Assembly: GCF_002575655.3 (NCBI RefSeq)
Contig: NC_053039.3
Location: forward strand, 376,069,633-376,133,632
Length of the DNA: 64,000 bases
Source of the DNA: Aegilops tauschii subsp. strangulata
Lineage: Eukaryota > Streptophyta > Magnoliopsida > Poales > Poaceae
Direction: 5' to 3'
Below are positions 22,541 through 34,254 of this stretch, piece by piece (the first letter of the stretch is position 1; every line of letters starts with the position of its first letter). Position numbers and translations under genes: made by a program. Below the pieces are notes generated by a model, which had not been told where the DNA came from, did no database searches, and saw only the letters and a program-made list of their open reading frames with translations.

Positions 22541-24172
22541 ATTTTCTATTATAGTATTGAGTTAAGCAATTTAGATGTTTCAAATATTCTCAGCTCTTGA
22601 CGTCAGTAATTTAGATACAAAGATGCAGTTCACCTGTGACGTGTGCACCTAAACACCTAGAAATTCAGATAAAAGTAGTTCAGCAACTGAATAATTCTTT
22701 GACCGTCCAAAAAAACTACAATCTTTCTTTGGGAATAATAGCAAAACAAAAATCTAAGAATCATGGCTGACCTATGAGGCACGGATATTGTCGGGGAGCT
22801 AGCTAGCTGGCAAACCAGTGCCAGAAGACGCCCTTGAACCATGCCTCAACTCCTTTGCGCAACCTTGAAACCACGGGCAATTACCTGGCATTATTTCATT
22901 ATCTCAGCTAGTTTTATGACTTCGAAGATATGAGAATACTCTAACATGTAAAATAATTCTTTCCCGGGTTCCAAACAAGTCACCGGTAGGGCAAATATAG
23001 AGGTGAAACCTTGCCAGGCAGGCAGACACACAACAACAGCCAATGATTATGGCTTAAGGTCCAATGAAGATAACATAAGTAGTGAAAAATAGAATTGTCA
23101 ACTCTCTATGCTAGTTTTGCTTTTTTGTACATTAAATTTAGATACCTTTTACTTGTCTTCTGTGAAATTATTTTCTCAAATAAATGTATGAGCATCATTT
23201 AGTACATTGGCTGAGTGTGGGAAAATTACACAACAAAGGAAACTAAAAGAAAATATATTCCTAGTTAATTCACTACATAAGAAAACATCCATGCTTCTGG
23301 TATGAGCATTATTCATAGTTATGATCAGTCAAAGTTTACTTTATAAAATAATAATTCAGTTAAAGTTCTAACCTGCCTATATGAGTATAGTCTTAAAAAA
23401 TTGATATAGTTGAAGGATAGGCAATTATAGCACACTGAAAAAACTAAAAGTCTCGTAAAGTCTTTCTATAAGAAAAATCGAAATAAGTTCTACATATGGG
23501 AGCATTGGTATTTCTAGAATGAGGCCAGACCTATATGGAACAAAGTAAAATGTATTTAGATGCATTGACCTCTTTTGACAACTGGGAATCTGAAGAACCC
23601 AAAAGGCAATCTTTGAGTGTGTCATATTAGTAAATCATTACAGTAATCAGCAGAAGACACAATAAGATCCTGTATCAACAAAGTTTGCTTCGTTTGGTTG
23701 GTTGTCTCCGATTTTGTAGTAGTTTGAGACAAACCTGCATTTTTGGAGCTATAAATTTTCTTCTACAGAAACCAGTAGAGGGACTATGAACACTCTGACA
23801 GTACTTTGTATCCACAACCCTATTAATCAAGGAGCAAGTCAACATGATACAAGGAACACAGAAGAACACTTGGACAGTATAATTACAACACTGCAGAAAA
23901 ATTAGAGTTCCACGTAATCAAATTTTTCTTTGTTAAATTTTAACGGAACAACTTAACTTATACAGTGTAGATGGTTCAGATCTTTTTCCTTTTAATTAAC
24001 ATGGGAGTTATTATAAAGTGGGTAAAAAATTTGCGGGATATAAAGTCAGTAATTCATATAGACTAAGACATGAAAAAAGGTGTAGGTGGTGCAAATTCAC
24101 AACAAGTTTTATATTTGATGCAACCAAACAACTCTGTGGACACACAAAAAGAAAACAATCACTTTGAAAGCT
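22541..24172. other. AT-rich DNA downstream of the host-like exons
   Basis: No transposon terminus and no long frame. A minus-strand stretch 23720-23830 (VVDTKYCQSVHSPSTGFC) has splice-like borders, but its phase does not fit the exons to the right. It may be unannotated host DNA. Confidence 0.3.
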
Positions 24173-24716
24173 TCAATAGAAATTGTCTACATGAACATCA
24201 GATGGTCTAGTGTCTCCACCGAAAGCACTACATGAACCCATCATGAATGATTTAGCAATGAACAAAATATTCTACTCCCTCCGTCCCATAATATAAGATC
24301 GTTTTTCAAGCTGACGTAGTTTGAAAAATGTTCTTATATCGTGGGACGGAGGGATTAGTATTCAGACATGAGAATACCTTGTACGGAATTTCAAAGCCAA
24401 AAACGTTACCACTGGTTTGGGTATCCTGCAAATAAAACAGAGGCAATAAATTCCTTATAGCTAAACAGGTGAACATAGCAAATTGATTACCTCTGGTTTG
24501 ATCTCATGTGCTCTAGCCAAAAATAGATCAAATCGGCAGGATATCCTATAAGGAAACAAAGCTAGCAAGGATACTGATTATTATTATATCTAATTTACAG
24601 CTACCAGTGGTAGGCTCCATATAAACATAATTTGATTACCTTCCATGTATATAATTGGCAAATTCTCGATCACACGTATCACAGAATTGCTCGTTATGCT
24701 CATACAGCTTATACTG
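24173..24716 (-). CDS. Putative host gene, last four exons (function unknown)
   Basis: Four small exons with GT/AG borders and matching phases: 24640-24716, 24491-24545, 24378-24425 and 24173-24271 (TGA stop at 24173-24175). They would encode QYKLYEHNEQFCDTCDREF, ANYIHG, R-ISCRFDLFLARAHEIKPE, DTQTSGNVFGFEIPYK, then NILFIAKSFMMGSCSAFGG and a short tail. The C-x2-C pair (FCDTCDREF) is suggestive of a metal site, but I do not recognise the family. The frame directly before 24716 contains a stop, so either the acceptor there is real or the copy is a pseudogene. The last intron is 106 bp, of which 81 bp is a Stowaway MITE. Upstream, 24745-24905 (FNIPFVHTLKELENHL) and 24961-25260 also look protein-like but do not join cleanly. 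Confidence 0.4.
24275..24355. mobile_element. Stowaway MITE, 81 bp
   Basis: Ends CTCCCTCCG and CGGAGGGAT, with TA flanks (24273-24274 and 24356-24357) and a hairpin-like interior. It lies between the last two putative exons, and its TA duplication is part of the TAG splice acceptor. Confidence 0.88.
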
Positions 24717-24960
24717 CTAGTTGAGGTTGCCACTCACAGTATGGCATCATACTTGTAGGGACAAGTCAAAGACACCAAAAAACAAGTTTCACAACTAAGA
24801 TCGGTCATGCATTGTCTTGGTTAGATGATTTTCAAGCTCTTTCAGTGTATGGACAAACGGAATGTTAAATTCAACCTCAATGTTGGTCAGAAAGATAATT
24901 CAAGACCAGATAAAAACCACATAATGAATAAATTACTGCATCACACCCAGGCGGTTGTGG

Positions 24961-25260
24961 TCATGTGGCCCAGTGTACCGTCGTCCTGTGAGGGGGAGAC
25001 GTGAGAGTAGGAGAACACATCAGGAGAGCAACTGAAGTAAAGGGGGGTTGTACGCAGGGATTTTTGTGTCTCTGAAGTTTAATACCATCAATAAAGAATC
25101 TGTAACAATTCTCATGGTGCTGCAATATAATGTTATCCAGGTAATTCTTGTATTTGAACTGGCTCATGGTTTCTATCGAGAAGCAACAAGTGAATACTCG
25201 AAGCTTAAATAGGCGAGTCAAACAAAACTGTAAGCATATTAACAAACATTTTGGCAGCAT
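24961..25260 (-). other. Protein-like 99-codon frame in the host-like region
   Basis: It contains SQFKYKNYLDNIILQHHENC and YRFFIDGIKLQ, which read like real protein, and it sits between other putative exons on the same strand. Possible acceptors and donors exist (for example 25119 and 25086), but I could not build one consistent model. Confidence 0.25.
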
Positions 25261-25291
25261 GGTGCAAGGCTGTCAGGCGTACTACCTATTA

Positions 25292-25404
25292 CTCCCTCCA
25301 TCCGGAAATACTTGTCCGAAGAATGAATGTATCTAGATGTATTTTAGTTCTAGATACATCCATTTATATCCATTTCTATGACAAGTATTTCCGGACGGAG
25401 GGAA
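25292..25404. mobile_element. Stowaway MITE, 113 bp
   Basis: CTCCCTCCATCCGGAAATAC at the left pairs with the complement GTATTTCCGGACGGAGGGAA at the right, with TA flanks at 25290-25291 and 25405-25406. Confidence 0.93.
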
Positions 25405-26507
25405 TAGTAGATGATAATTTCGAGTCTCTGTAGGCATTGTTCAGTAGCATATTAAAAAATTTATACAATTTACAACACCTCATTATTGTGATTGAAAAAA
25501 GGAGTAGCACGTCCATGTTGTTATCATGCACATAGCAAGAATTACTGATCAATGGCAGATTGAATTACCTTAATGGACAGGAAATCTTTGCGAATCAGAA
25601 GATTGCATGACAGGGAACAAACTGTTCATGGAAGCAGTCAAAATTCACATCGTCAGACATGGACCAAAAGTATAAACTACATACAGTGAAACTGAAAGTA
25701 AAATAAAACTCTTCAATATGATTCAGAAGAATGAAGCATTTGGCAATCACTTAGTAGGAGATCATGGTATTCCTCTAATGCAATATAGGAAGCAGAACAA
25801 ATATACACTCTAGCATTACTTAAAAGTTGAAAGCGCATAGGCACGAGTAAACATTACAACCCCAAGAATTCCACCAATCACATGGTTACATTCATGCAAC
25901 AACCAGTCAGACTCTGAGCATAACAGATATTCCATTACACAAATGAACTATCAATTTTTGTGGAACTGGTTCTATTTTCTATAGCAGGCAAAGTAATCCA
26001 GAAGGTCGGAAACCACCTGGGCAGGAAAGTTCTTGTGCACATCCGTTGCTCCTAGTGTGACCCAATGGACAAACATGGAATATCATATCTGACTGATTGC
26101 ATTACCGATGCAAATAGTTGATGTTCTGGACGAAGAATAGCTCTGACATGCTGATGAACACATGATTAATGCCCCGTCGACGCACACCCGCACCTGCGGC
26201 ACACAAAAGACCGAATCAGTAAAGTTGGTGGGGGGTTACCGACATGGTTGAATAGGTGGGTTGGGTAAGATAAGAACAAAACGACCACGGTTTGGGTAAT
26301 ATACGAACGAAACGACCACGAATTCCCCTTTAATAGTAGAGATATGTAATCATCCAGAACCTCAAGCATGATTTTTAGTCAGAATCCAAGATTTGTTTGA
26401 TATAGCTGAACACTTGGGCCAATATTCATGAAGGACTGTGTAAGACAAGCCATGTACACAAATAATCCAAGAGATCATGAACCAAAGGTGAAATGAATTT
26501 TGCATAC
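25405..26507. other. AT-rich DNA between putative exons
   Basis: Probably intron or spacer. A short minus-strand frame (26060-25990) reads VTLGATDVHKNFPAQVVSD and could be an exon, but its borders are unclear. 26220-26345 has the repeated phrase ACGAAACGACCACG, which looks like a short repetitive element; no termini were found. Confidence 0.25.
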
Positions 26508-26680
26508 CTTAGTTTCTTTCAGCGATAGGAAGTACGCATCCATGAAGCATCCAATTCCATCGACTATATCCTCCTGCTTAAGGAGAACATATCCATCGTC
26601 TAAATCATCACTGACGTTCATATTCTTCTCGTCCCATATGTCTGCTGCACTTACGATATCCCATGATATGGTCTCATCTA
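26508..26680 (-). CDS. Putative host gene exon, acidic, family not recognised
   Basis: A 173-nt open stretch between an acceptor (ATAG before 26680) and a good donor (AAG|GTATGCA at 26506-26507). It encodes DETISWDIVSAADIWDEKN, then MNVSDDLDDGYVLLKQEDIV and DGIGCFMDAYFLSLKETK. Composition and splice borders look like a genuine plant exon. It may belong to the same minus-strand gene as 24173-24716 or to a separate one. Whether the upstream exon at 27243-27531 joins it is unclear, because that frame has a stop. Confidence 0.45.
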
Positions 26681-27242
26681 CTATTACATGAACAGTTGCA
26701 GAATTGTTCAGTTTTCAAGTATGATTGCAATGGGGAATAAAGAATTTGGAGCATGGTGTGGCAAGGTCAGTTTATAAGACAAATTATGCACTTGCGTCAT
26801 GTTGGTATACTGACTTCTGAAGCTCATTTTCACTTTTCAGGCAATTCAAACCTTGATTTGAGAAGATTACATAGCTACAAAAATAACGGGTGAGGTGTGA
26901 AAATTAGGGCAGTTGAGAACAAAAGTAGCACACTGTTCCGTCTGTTCCTAGTCCCAGCTTTACTATCACCCCAGTAAGTGATATCCGTGATTAGCAGAGA
27001 ACAGTTGAGTCCTTCCAAACAGTAGCAGAAACCTTATTGATAATTAAGAGAAGAAACAAGGTGTCAAGCAGCCAGATACCAAGGCAGTGCAGAACAACAA
27101 TTCCAACAAGAGGCTGCTCAATCACTATGGTTCCGAGGACCCCCGATTTTCCCAAGTCGCCAACCGATCAAGCCAATCAGCATCGCAATCCAAATTCTCC
27201 AACGGACCAGTAAATCACGCGGGGACGGTAGATCTCTCTCAC

Positions 27243-27541
27243 CTCGTTCGTCCTGTACTCGGCGCCGCACGGCTCCTTCTCCGGCGCCAGGGTCGGCCCC
27301 TCCCCGTCGCTGACGTCGCCATCCGCCCGTCCGCACCCTCGCCTAGATTCCCGCTCTTCCCCTCCTACTCGTCGTCCAGATCCCCGCCCCCTCGGCGTCG
27401 CGCATGAGCCCGAGCGCCCGCTGGCACTGCTCTAGCATGGTCACTCTCGAGTTGCCTCCGCCGCAGCCGCAGCTCCACAGCCTCTCCCCCGCCGACGCGA
27501 CCGGCAATGATGTGGAGGCCACGGGCTTCATCGGAAACCCT
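27243..27541 (-). other. Possible first exon and 5' leader of the host-like gene
   Basis: The minus strand has a leader-like CTAGGGTTTCCG directly before an ATG (27529-27531). This opens a 62-codon frame (MKPVASTSLPVASAGERLWS ...) that ends with TAG at 27343-27345. A good donor (GAG|GTGAGAG) follows at 27241-27242. GC-rich DNA here contrasts with the AT-rich introns, as in grass gene 5' ends. The frame stop before the donor suggests an upstream ORF, a pseudogene or a wrong model. Confidence 0.3.
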
Positions 27542-27841
27542 AGCTGTACGCGATGGGAGGTGGGCGGACCAGCAAATCACGAAGGTTCGTAGGTTCGTAG
27601 GTTTCGGTCAGGCGGGTTTTTTTTGGTTTTTTGTTTGCGTGCGGGATTGTGTGGAAGAAAAGAGCGGTGAGGTGCTGGCGACGACATTCGATCGATGGAC
27701 GGGCCGAGGAGAACGAAAAAAACCAGCAAAGTGGGAGGTGGGAATGAGGACGAGAAAAAACCGGATTTGGTGGGACGAAAAAAAACCTGGCAGCAAGACT
27801 ACCAACTTCTTCATTAGGAGTAGAGATAAGTAAGTTGGGAG
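27542..27841. other. Flank between the host-like gene and the WHAM/Copia cluster
   Basis: This would be the promoter side if the gene at 27531 is real. No clear TATA box. The last bases (about 27830-27841) already belong to the WHAM-type internal sequence that resumes at 35995. Confidence 0.35.
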
Positions 27842-29209
27842 TGTTGGGGAACGTAATATTTCAAAAAAATTGCCTACGATCAGGCAAGATCTATCTAGGA
27901 GAAGCATAGCAACGAGCGGGGAGAGTGTGTCCACGTACCCTCGTAGACCGAAAGCGGAAGCGTTTAGTAACGCAGTTGATGTAGTCGAACGTCTTCGCGA
28001 TCCAACCGATCCAAGTACCGAACGCACGGCACCTCCGCGATCTGCACACGTTCATCTCGGTGACGTCCCTCGAACTCTTGGTCCAGTAGAGGCCAAGGGA
28101 GACTTTCGTCAGCACGATGGCGGTGATGATGAAGTTACCGGCGCAGGGCTTCACCTAAGCACTACGATGATATGACAGAGGTGTAAAACTGTGGAGGGGG
28201 GCACCGCACACGGCTAAGAATAACTTGTGTGTTCTTGGGGTGCCCCTGGCCACGTATATAAAGGAAGGGAGGGAAGAGGTGGCCGGCCCAAGGGGGGCGC
28301 GCCATGTGTGGGGAATCCTACTAGGACTCCCTAGTCCAAGTAGGATTCCCCTCCTCTTTCCTATTCGGAGTAGGAGAGAAGGAAAGAGAGGGAGAGGGAG
28401 AAGGAAAGGGTGGCCGCGCCCTCACCCCTTGTCCAATTCGATTTGGGCGGGGGGGAAGCGCGCGCCACATCTTGGCCCTTCTCCCCTCTCTCCACTAAAG
28501 CCCAATAAGGCCCATTACTTCTCCCGGCGAATTCCCGTTACTTGCCCGAGATTCGATTGTCGGTATCCTCATCCCTAGTTCAATCTCGTTACCGGCAAGT
28601 CTCTTTACTCGTTCCGTAATGCATCATCCCGCAGCTAACTCATTAGTCATATTGCTTGCAAGGCTTATAGCGATGTGCATTACCGAGAGGGCCCAGAGAT
28701 ACCTCTCCGATACACAGAGTGACAAATCCTAATCTCGATCTATGCCAACCCAACAAACACCTTCGAAGACACCTGTAGAGCATCTTTATAATCACCCAGT
28801 TATGTTGTGACATTTGATAGCACACAAGGTGTTCCTCCGGTATTCGGGAGTTGCATAATCTCATAGTCAGAGGAACATGTATAAGTCATGAAGAAAGCAA
28901 TAGCAATAAAACTAAACGATCATTTATGCTAAGCTAACGGATGGGTGTTATCCATCACATCATTCTCCTAATGATGTGACCCCGTTCATCAAATGACAAC
29001 ACATGTCTATGGTCAGGAAACTTAACCATCTTTGATTAACGAGCTAGTCTAGTAGAGGCATACTAGGGACACTTTGTTTTGTCTATGTATTCACACATGT
29101 ATCAAGTTTCCAGTCAATACAATTCTAGCATGAATAATAGATATTTATCATGATATAAGGAAATATAAAATAACAACTTTATTATTGCCTCTAGGGCATA
29201 TTTCCTTCA
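27842..29209 (-). repeat. 3' LTR of the left Copia element, 1368 bp
   Basis: It matches 34255-35994 but lacks about 370 bp found there between about 34970 and 35330. The break here is near 28549, where TTCCCGT joins TACTTGCCCGAG. Confidence 0.9.
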
Positions 29210-32200
29210 GTCTCCCACTTGCACTAGAGTCAATAATCTAGTTCACATCGCCATGTGATTTAACACCAATAGTTCACATCACCATGTGATTAACACCCAA
29301 GGGGTTTGCTAGAGTCAGTAATCTAGTTCACATCGCCATGTGATTAACACCCAAAGAGTACTAAGGTGTGATCATGTTTTGTTTGTGAGAGAGGTTTAGT
29401 CAACGGGTCTGCCACATTCAGATCCGTATGTATTTTGTAAATTTCTATGTCTACAATGCTCTACACGGAGCTACTCTAGCTAAATGCTCCCACTTTCTAT
29501 ATGTATCCAGATCGAGACTCAGAGTCATCCAGATCAGTGTCAAAACTTGCATCGACGCAACCCTTTACGACGAACTTTTTGTCACCTCCATAACCGAGAA
29601 ACATATCCTTATTCTACTAAGGATAATTTTGAACGCCGTCTAGTGATCCACTCCTGGATCACTATTGTACCCTCTTGCCAAATTTATGGTGAGGTACACA
29701 ATAGGTCTGGTACACAGCATAGCATACTTCATAGAACCCATGACTGAGGCATAGGGAATGACTTTACATTCTCTTTCTATTTTGGTCGGCTTTTGAGTCT
29801 TTACTCAACTTCACACCTTGCCACACAGGTAAGAACTCCTTCTTTGACTGTTCCATTTTGAACTACTTCAAAAACTTGTCAAGGTATGTACTCATTGAAA
29901 AAACTTATCAAGCGTCTTGATCTATCTCTATAGATCTTGATGCTCAATATGTAAGCATATTCACCGAGGTCTTTCTTTGAAAAACTCCTTTCAAACACTC
30001 CTGTATGCTTTCTAGAAAAAATCTACATCATTTCCGATCAACAATATGTCATTCACATATACTTATCAGAAAGGCTGTAGTGCTCCCATTCACTTTCTTG
30101 TAAATACAGGCTTCACCGCAAGTCTGTATAAAACTATATGCTTTGATCAACTCATCAAAGCGTATATTCCAACTCTGAGATGCTTGCACCACTCCATAGA
30201 TGGATCGCTGGAGCTTTGCGTACTTTGTTAGCACCTTTAGGATCGACAAAACCTTCTGGTTGCATCATATACAACTCTTCTTTAAGAAATCCATTAGGGA
30301 ATGTAGTTTTGACATCCATTTGCCAGAGTTCATAAAATGTGGCAATTGCTAACATGATTGGGACAGACTTAAGCATTGCTACGAGTGAGAAAATCTCATC
30401 GTAGTCAACACCTTGAACTTGTCGAAAACCTTTCGCGACAAGTCAAGCTTTGTAGATAGTAACACTACCATTAGCGTCCGTCTTCCTCTTGAAGATCCAT
30501 TTATTCGCAATGGCTCACAGATCATCGGGCAAGTCAATCAAAGTCCACACTTTGTTCTCATACATGGGTCCCATCTCAGATTTCATGGACTCAAGCCATT
30601 TCGCGGAATCTGGGCTCATCATCGCTTCCTCATAGTTTGTAGGTTCGTCATGGTCAAGTAACATGATCTCCAGAACAGGATTACCGTACCACTCTGGTGC
30701 GGACCTTACTCTGGCTGACCTACGAGGTTCGGTAGTAACTTGATCTAAAATTTCATGATCATCATCATTAACTTCCTCACTAATTGGTGTAGGCATCACT
30801 AGAACTGATTTCTGTGATGAACTTCTTTCCAATTCAGGAGCAGTTACAATTACCTCATCAAGTTCTACTTTCCTCCCACTCACTTCTTTCGAGAGAAACT
30901 CCTTCTCTAAAAAGGATCCATTCTTAGCAATGAATGTCTTGCCTTCAGATTTGTGATAGAAGGTGTACCCAACATTTTCTTTTGGGTATCCTATGAAGAC
31001 GCACTTCTTTGATTTGGGTTCAAGCTTATCAGGTTGAAACCTTTTCACATAAGCATCACAACCCCAAACTTTAAGAAACGACAGTTTAGGTTTCTTGCCA
31101 AACCATAGTTCATACAGTGTCGTCTCAACGGATTTAGACGGTGCCCTATTTAACATGAATGTAGCTGTCTCTAATGCATAACCCCAAAATGATAGTGGTC
31201 AATCGGTAAGAGACATCATAGATTGCACTATATCCAATAAACTACGGTTATGACGTTCGAACACACCATTATGATGTGGTGTTCCAGGTGGCATGAGTTT
31301 GTGAAACTATCCCACATTGTTTTAATTGAAGGCCAAACTCGTAACTCAAATATTCGCCTCTGTGATCAGATCATAGAAACTTTATTTCTTGTTATGATGA
31401 TTCTCTACTTCACTCTGAAATTCTTTAACTTTTCAAATGTTTCAGACTTGTGTTTCATCAAGTAGATATACCCATATCTGCTCAAATCATCTGTGAAGGT
31501 CAGAAAACAATGATACCCTCCATGAGCCTCAACACTCATCGAACCGCATACATCGGTATGTATTATTTCCAATAAGTCAGTGGCTTGCTCCATTGTTCCG
31601 GAGAACGGAGTCTTAGTCATCTTGCCCATGAGGTATGGTTCGCAAGCATCAAATGATTCATAATCAAGTGATTCCAAAAGTCCATCCGCATGGAGTTTCT
31701 TCACGCGCTTTACACCAATATGACCTAAACGGCAGTGCCACAAGTATGTTGCACTATCATTATCAACTTTGCATCTTTTGGCATCAATATTATGTGTATC
31801 ACTACGATCGAGATTCAATAAACCATTTATATTAAGTGTATGACCATAGAAGGTTTTATTCATGTAAGCAGAACAACAATTATTCTTTGACTTAAATGAA
31901 TAACTGTATTGCAATAAACATGATCCAATCATATTCATGCTCAACGCAAACACCAAATAACATTTATTTTAGGTTCAACACTAATCCTGAAGGTAAAGGG
32001 AGTGTGATGGTGATCTTATCAACCTTGGAATCACTTCCAACACACAACATCACCTCGCCCTTAACTAGTCTCTTTTTATTTTGCAACTCCCGTTTCGAGT
32101 TACTACTCTTAGCAACTGAACCAGTATCAAATACCGAGGGGTTGCTATAAACACTAGTAAAGTACACATCAATAACATGTATATCCAATATACCTTTGTT

Positions 32201-33010
32201 TACTTTGCCATCCTTCTTATCCGCCAAGTATCTAGGGCATTTCCACTTCCAGTGATCATTTCCTTTGCAGTTAGAAGCACTCGGTTTCAGGCTTGGGTCT
32301 AGCTTTGGGCTTCTTCATGGGAGTGACAACTTGCTTGCCATTCGTCTTGAAGTTCCCTTTCTTTCCCGTGCCCTTTTACTTGAAACTAGTGGTCTTGTCA
32401 ACCATCAACACTTGATGCTTTTTCTTGATGTCTACCTTTGCCGATTTCAGCATCGCGAAGAGCTTGGGAATCCTTTCCGTTATCCCTTGCATATTATAGT
32501 TCATCACGAAGTTCTAGTAACTTGGTGATAGTGACTAGAGAACTCTGTCGATCACTATCTTATCGGGAAGATTAACTCCCACTTGATTCAAGTGATTGTA
32601 GTACTCAGACATTCTGAGCACATGCTCACTTGTTGAGCTGTTCTCCTCCATCTTGTGGGCAAAGTACTTGTCAGAGGTCTCATACTTCTTAACACGGGCA
32701 TGAGTCTGAAATACCAATTTCAGCTCTTGGAACATCTCATATGCTCCATGGCGTTCAAAACGTTTTTGAAGTCCCGGTTTTAAGCCGTAAAGCATGGTGC
32801 ACTAAACTATCAAGTAGTCATCATACCGAGCATTGTCAAACGTTCATAACGTCTGCATCTGCTCCTGCAATAGTTCTGTCACTTAGCGGTGCATCAAGGA
32901 CATAATACTTCTGTGCAGCAATGATTATAATCCTCAGATCAAGGACCTTGTCCGCATCATTGCTACTATCAACTTTCAACTTATTTTTCTCTAGGAACAT
33001 ATCATAAATA
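29210..33010 (-). pseudogene. Copia gag-pol polyprotein, heavily broken
   Basis: Order on the minus strand: gag (32795-32535, LYGLKPGLQKRFERHGAYEM), protease (32227-31964, SVFDTGSVAKSS), pre-integrase zinc region and integrase start (31956-31405, YLWHCRLGHIGVKRVKKLHA, EIIHTDVCG), integrase tail to RT start (31156-30515), and RT (30376-30049, YGVVQASQSWNIRFDELIKA). The RT YVDD motif reads YVND and sits out of frame (about 30045-30060). The RNase H region (29211-29670) is shorter than in the right-hand Copia. Every domain is separated by stops or frameshifts. Confidence 0.87.
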
Positions 33011-34240
33011 AAACGGGGAAGCTATACGCGAGCTATTGATCTACAACATAGATATGCAAATACTATCAGGACTAAGTTCATGATAAATTAAAGTTCAATT
33101 AATCATATTACTTAAGAACTCCCACTTAGATAGACATCCCTCTAGTCATCTAAATGATCACGTGATCCATATCAACTAAACCATGTCCGATCATCACGTG
33201 AGATGGAGTAGTTTTCAATGGTGAACATCACTATGTTGATCATATCTACTATATGGTTCATGTTCGACCTTTCGGTCTCAGTGTTCCGAGGCCATATCTG
33301 CATATGCTAGGCTCGTCAAGTTTAACCCGAGTATTCTGCGTGTGCAAAACTGGCTTGCACCCGTTGTATGTGAACGTAGAGCTCATCACACCCGATCATC
33401 GCGTGGTGTCTCGGCACGACGAACTGTCGCAACGGTGCATACTCAGGGAGAACACTTATACCTTGAAATTTAGTGAGGGATCATCTTATAGTACTACCGC
33501 CGTGCTAAGCAAAGTAAGATGCATAAAGGATAAACATCACATGCAATCAATATAAGTGATATGATATGGCCATCATCATCTTGTGCCTTTGATCTCCACC
33601 TCCAAAGCACCGTCATGATCACCATCATCACCGGCTTGACACCTTGATTTCCATTGAAGCATCGTTGTCGTCTCACCAACTATTGCATCTACGATTATCG
33701 CTACCGCTTGGTAATAAAGTAAAGCAATTACATGGCGATTGCATTTCATACAATAAAGCGACAACGATATGGCTCCTGCCAGTTGCCGATAACTGTTACA
33801 AAACATGATCATCTCATACAACAATTTATATATCATCACGTCTTGACCATACAACATACCCTGCAAAAACAAGTTAGACGTCCTCTACTTGTTGTTGCAA
33901 ATTTTACGTGGCTGCTACGGGTTTAGCAAGAACCGTTCTTACCTACGCATCAAAACCACAACGATTTTTCGTCAAGTGTGTTGTTTTAACCTTCAACAAG
34001 GACCGGGCGTAGTCACACTCGATTCAACTAAAGTTGGAGAAGCAGACACCCACTAGCCACCTGTGTGCGAAGCACGTCGGCAGAACCAGTCTCATGAACG
34101 CGGTCATGTAGTGTCTGCCTGGGCTGCTTCATCCAACAATACCGCCGAATCAAAGTATGACATGCTGGTAAGCAGTATGACTATTATCGCCCACAATTCT
34201 TTGTGTTCTACTCGTGCATATAACATCTACGCATAGACCT

Positions 34241-34253
34241 GGCTCAGATGCCA
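34241..34253 (-). other. Primer-binding site of the left Copia element
   Basis: The minus strand reads TGGCATCTGAGCC, a degenerate match to initiator tRNA-Met, one base inside the 5' LTR. Leader DNA 33011-34240 has no gene. Confidence 0.75.
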
Positions 34254-34254
34254 C

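Noticed and set aside
23425..23869. Additional minus-strand exons of the host-like gene
   Set aside because: Splice-like borders exist but the phases do not connect to 24173-24425, and that model already ends in a stop.
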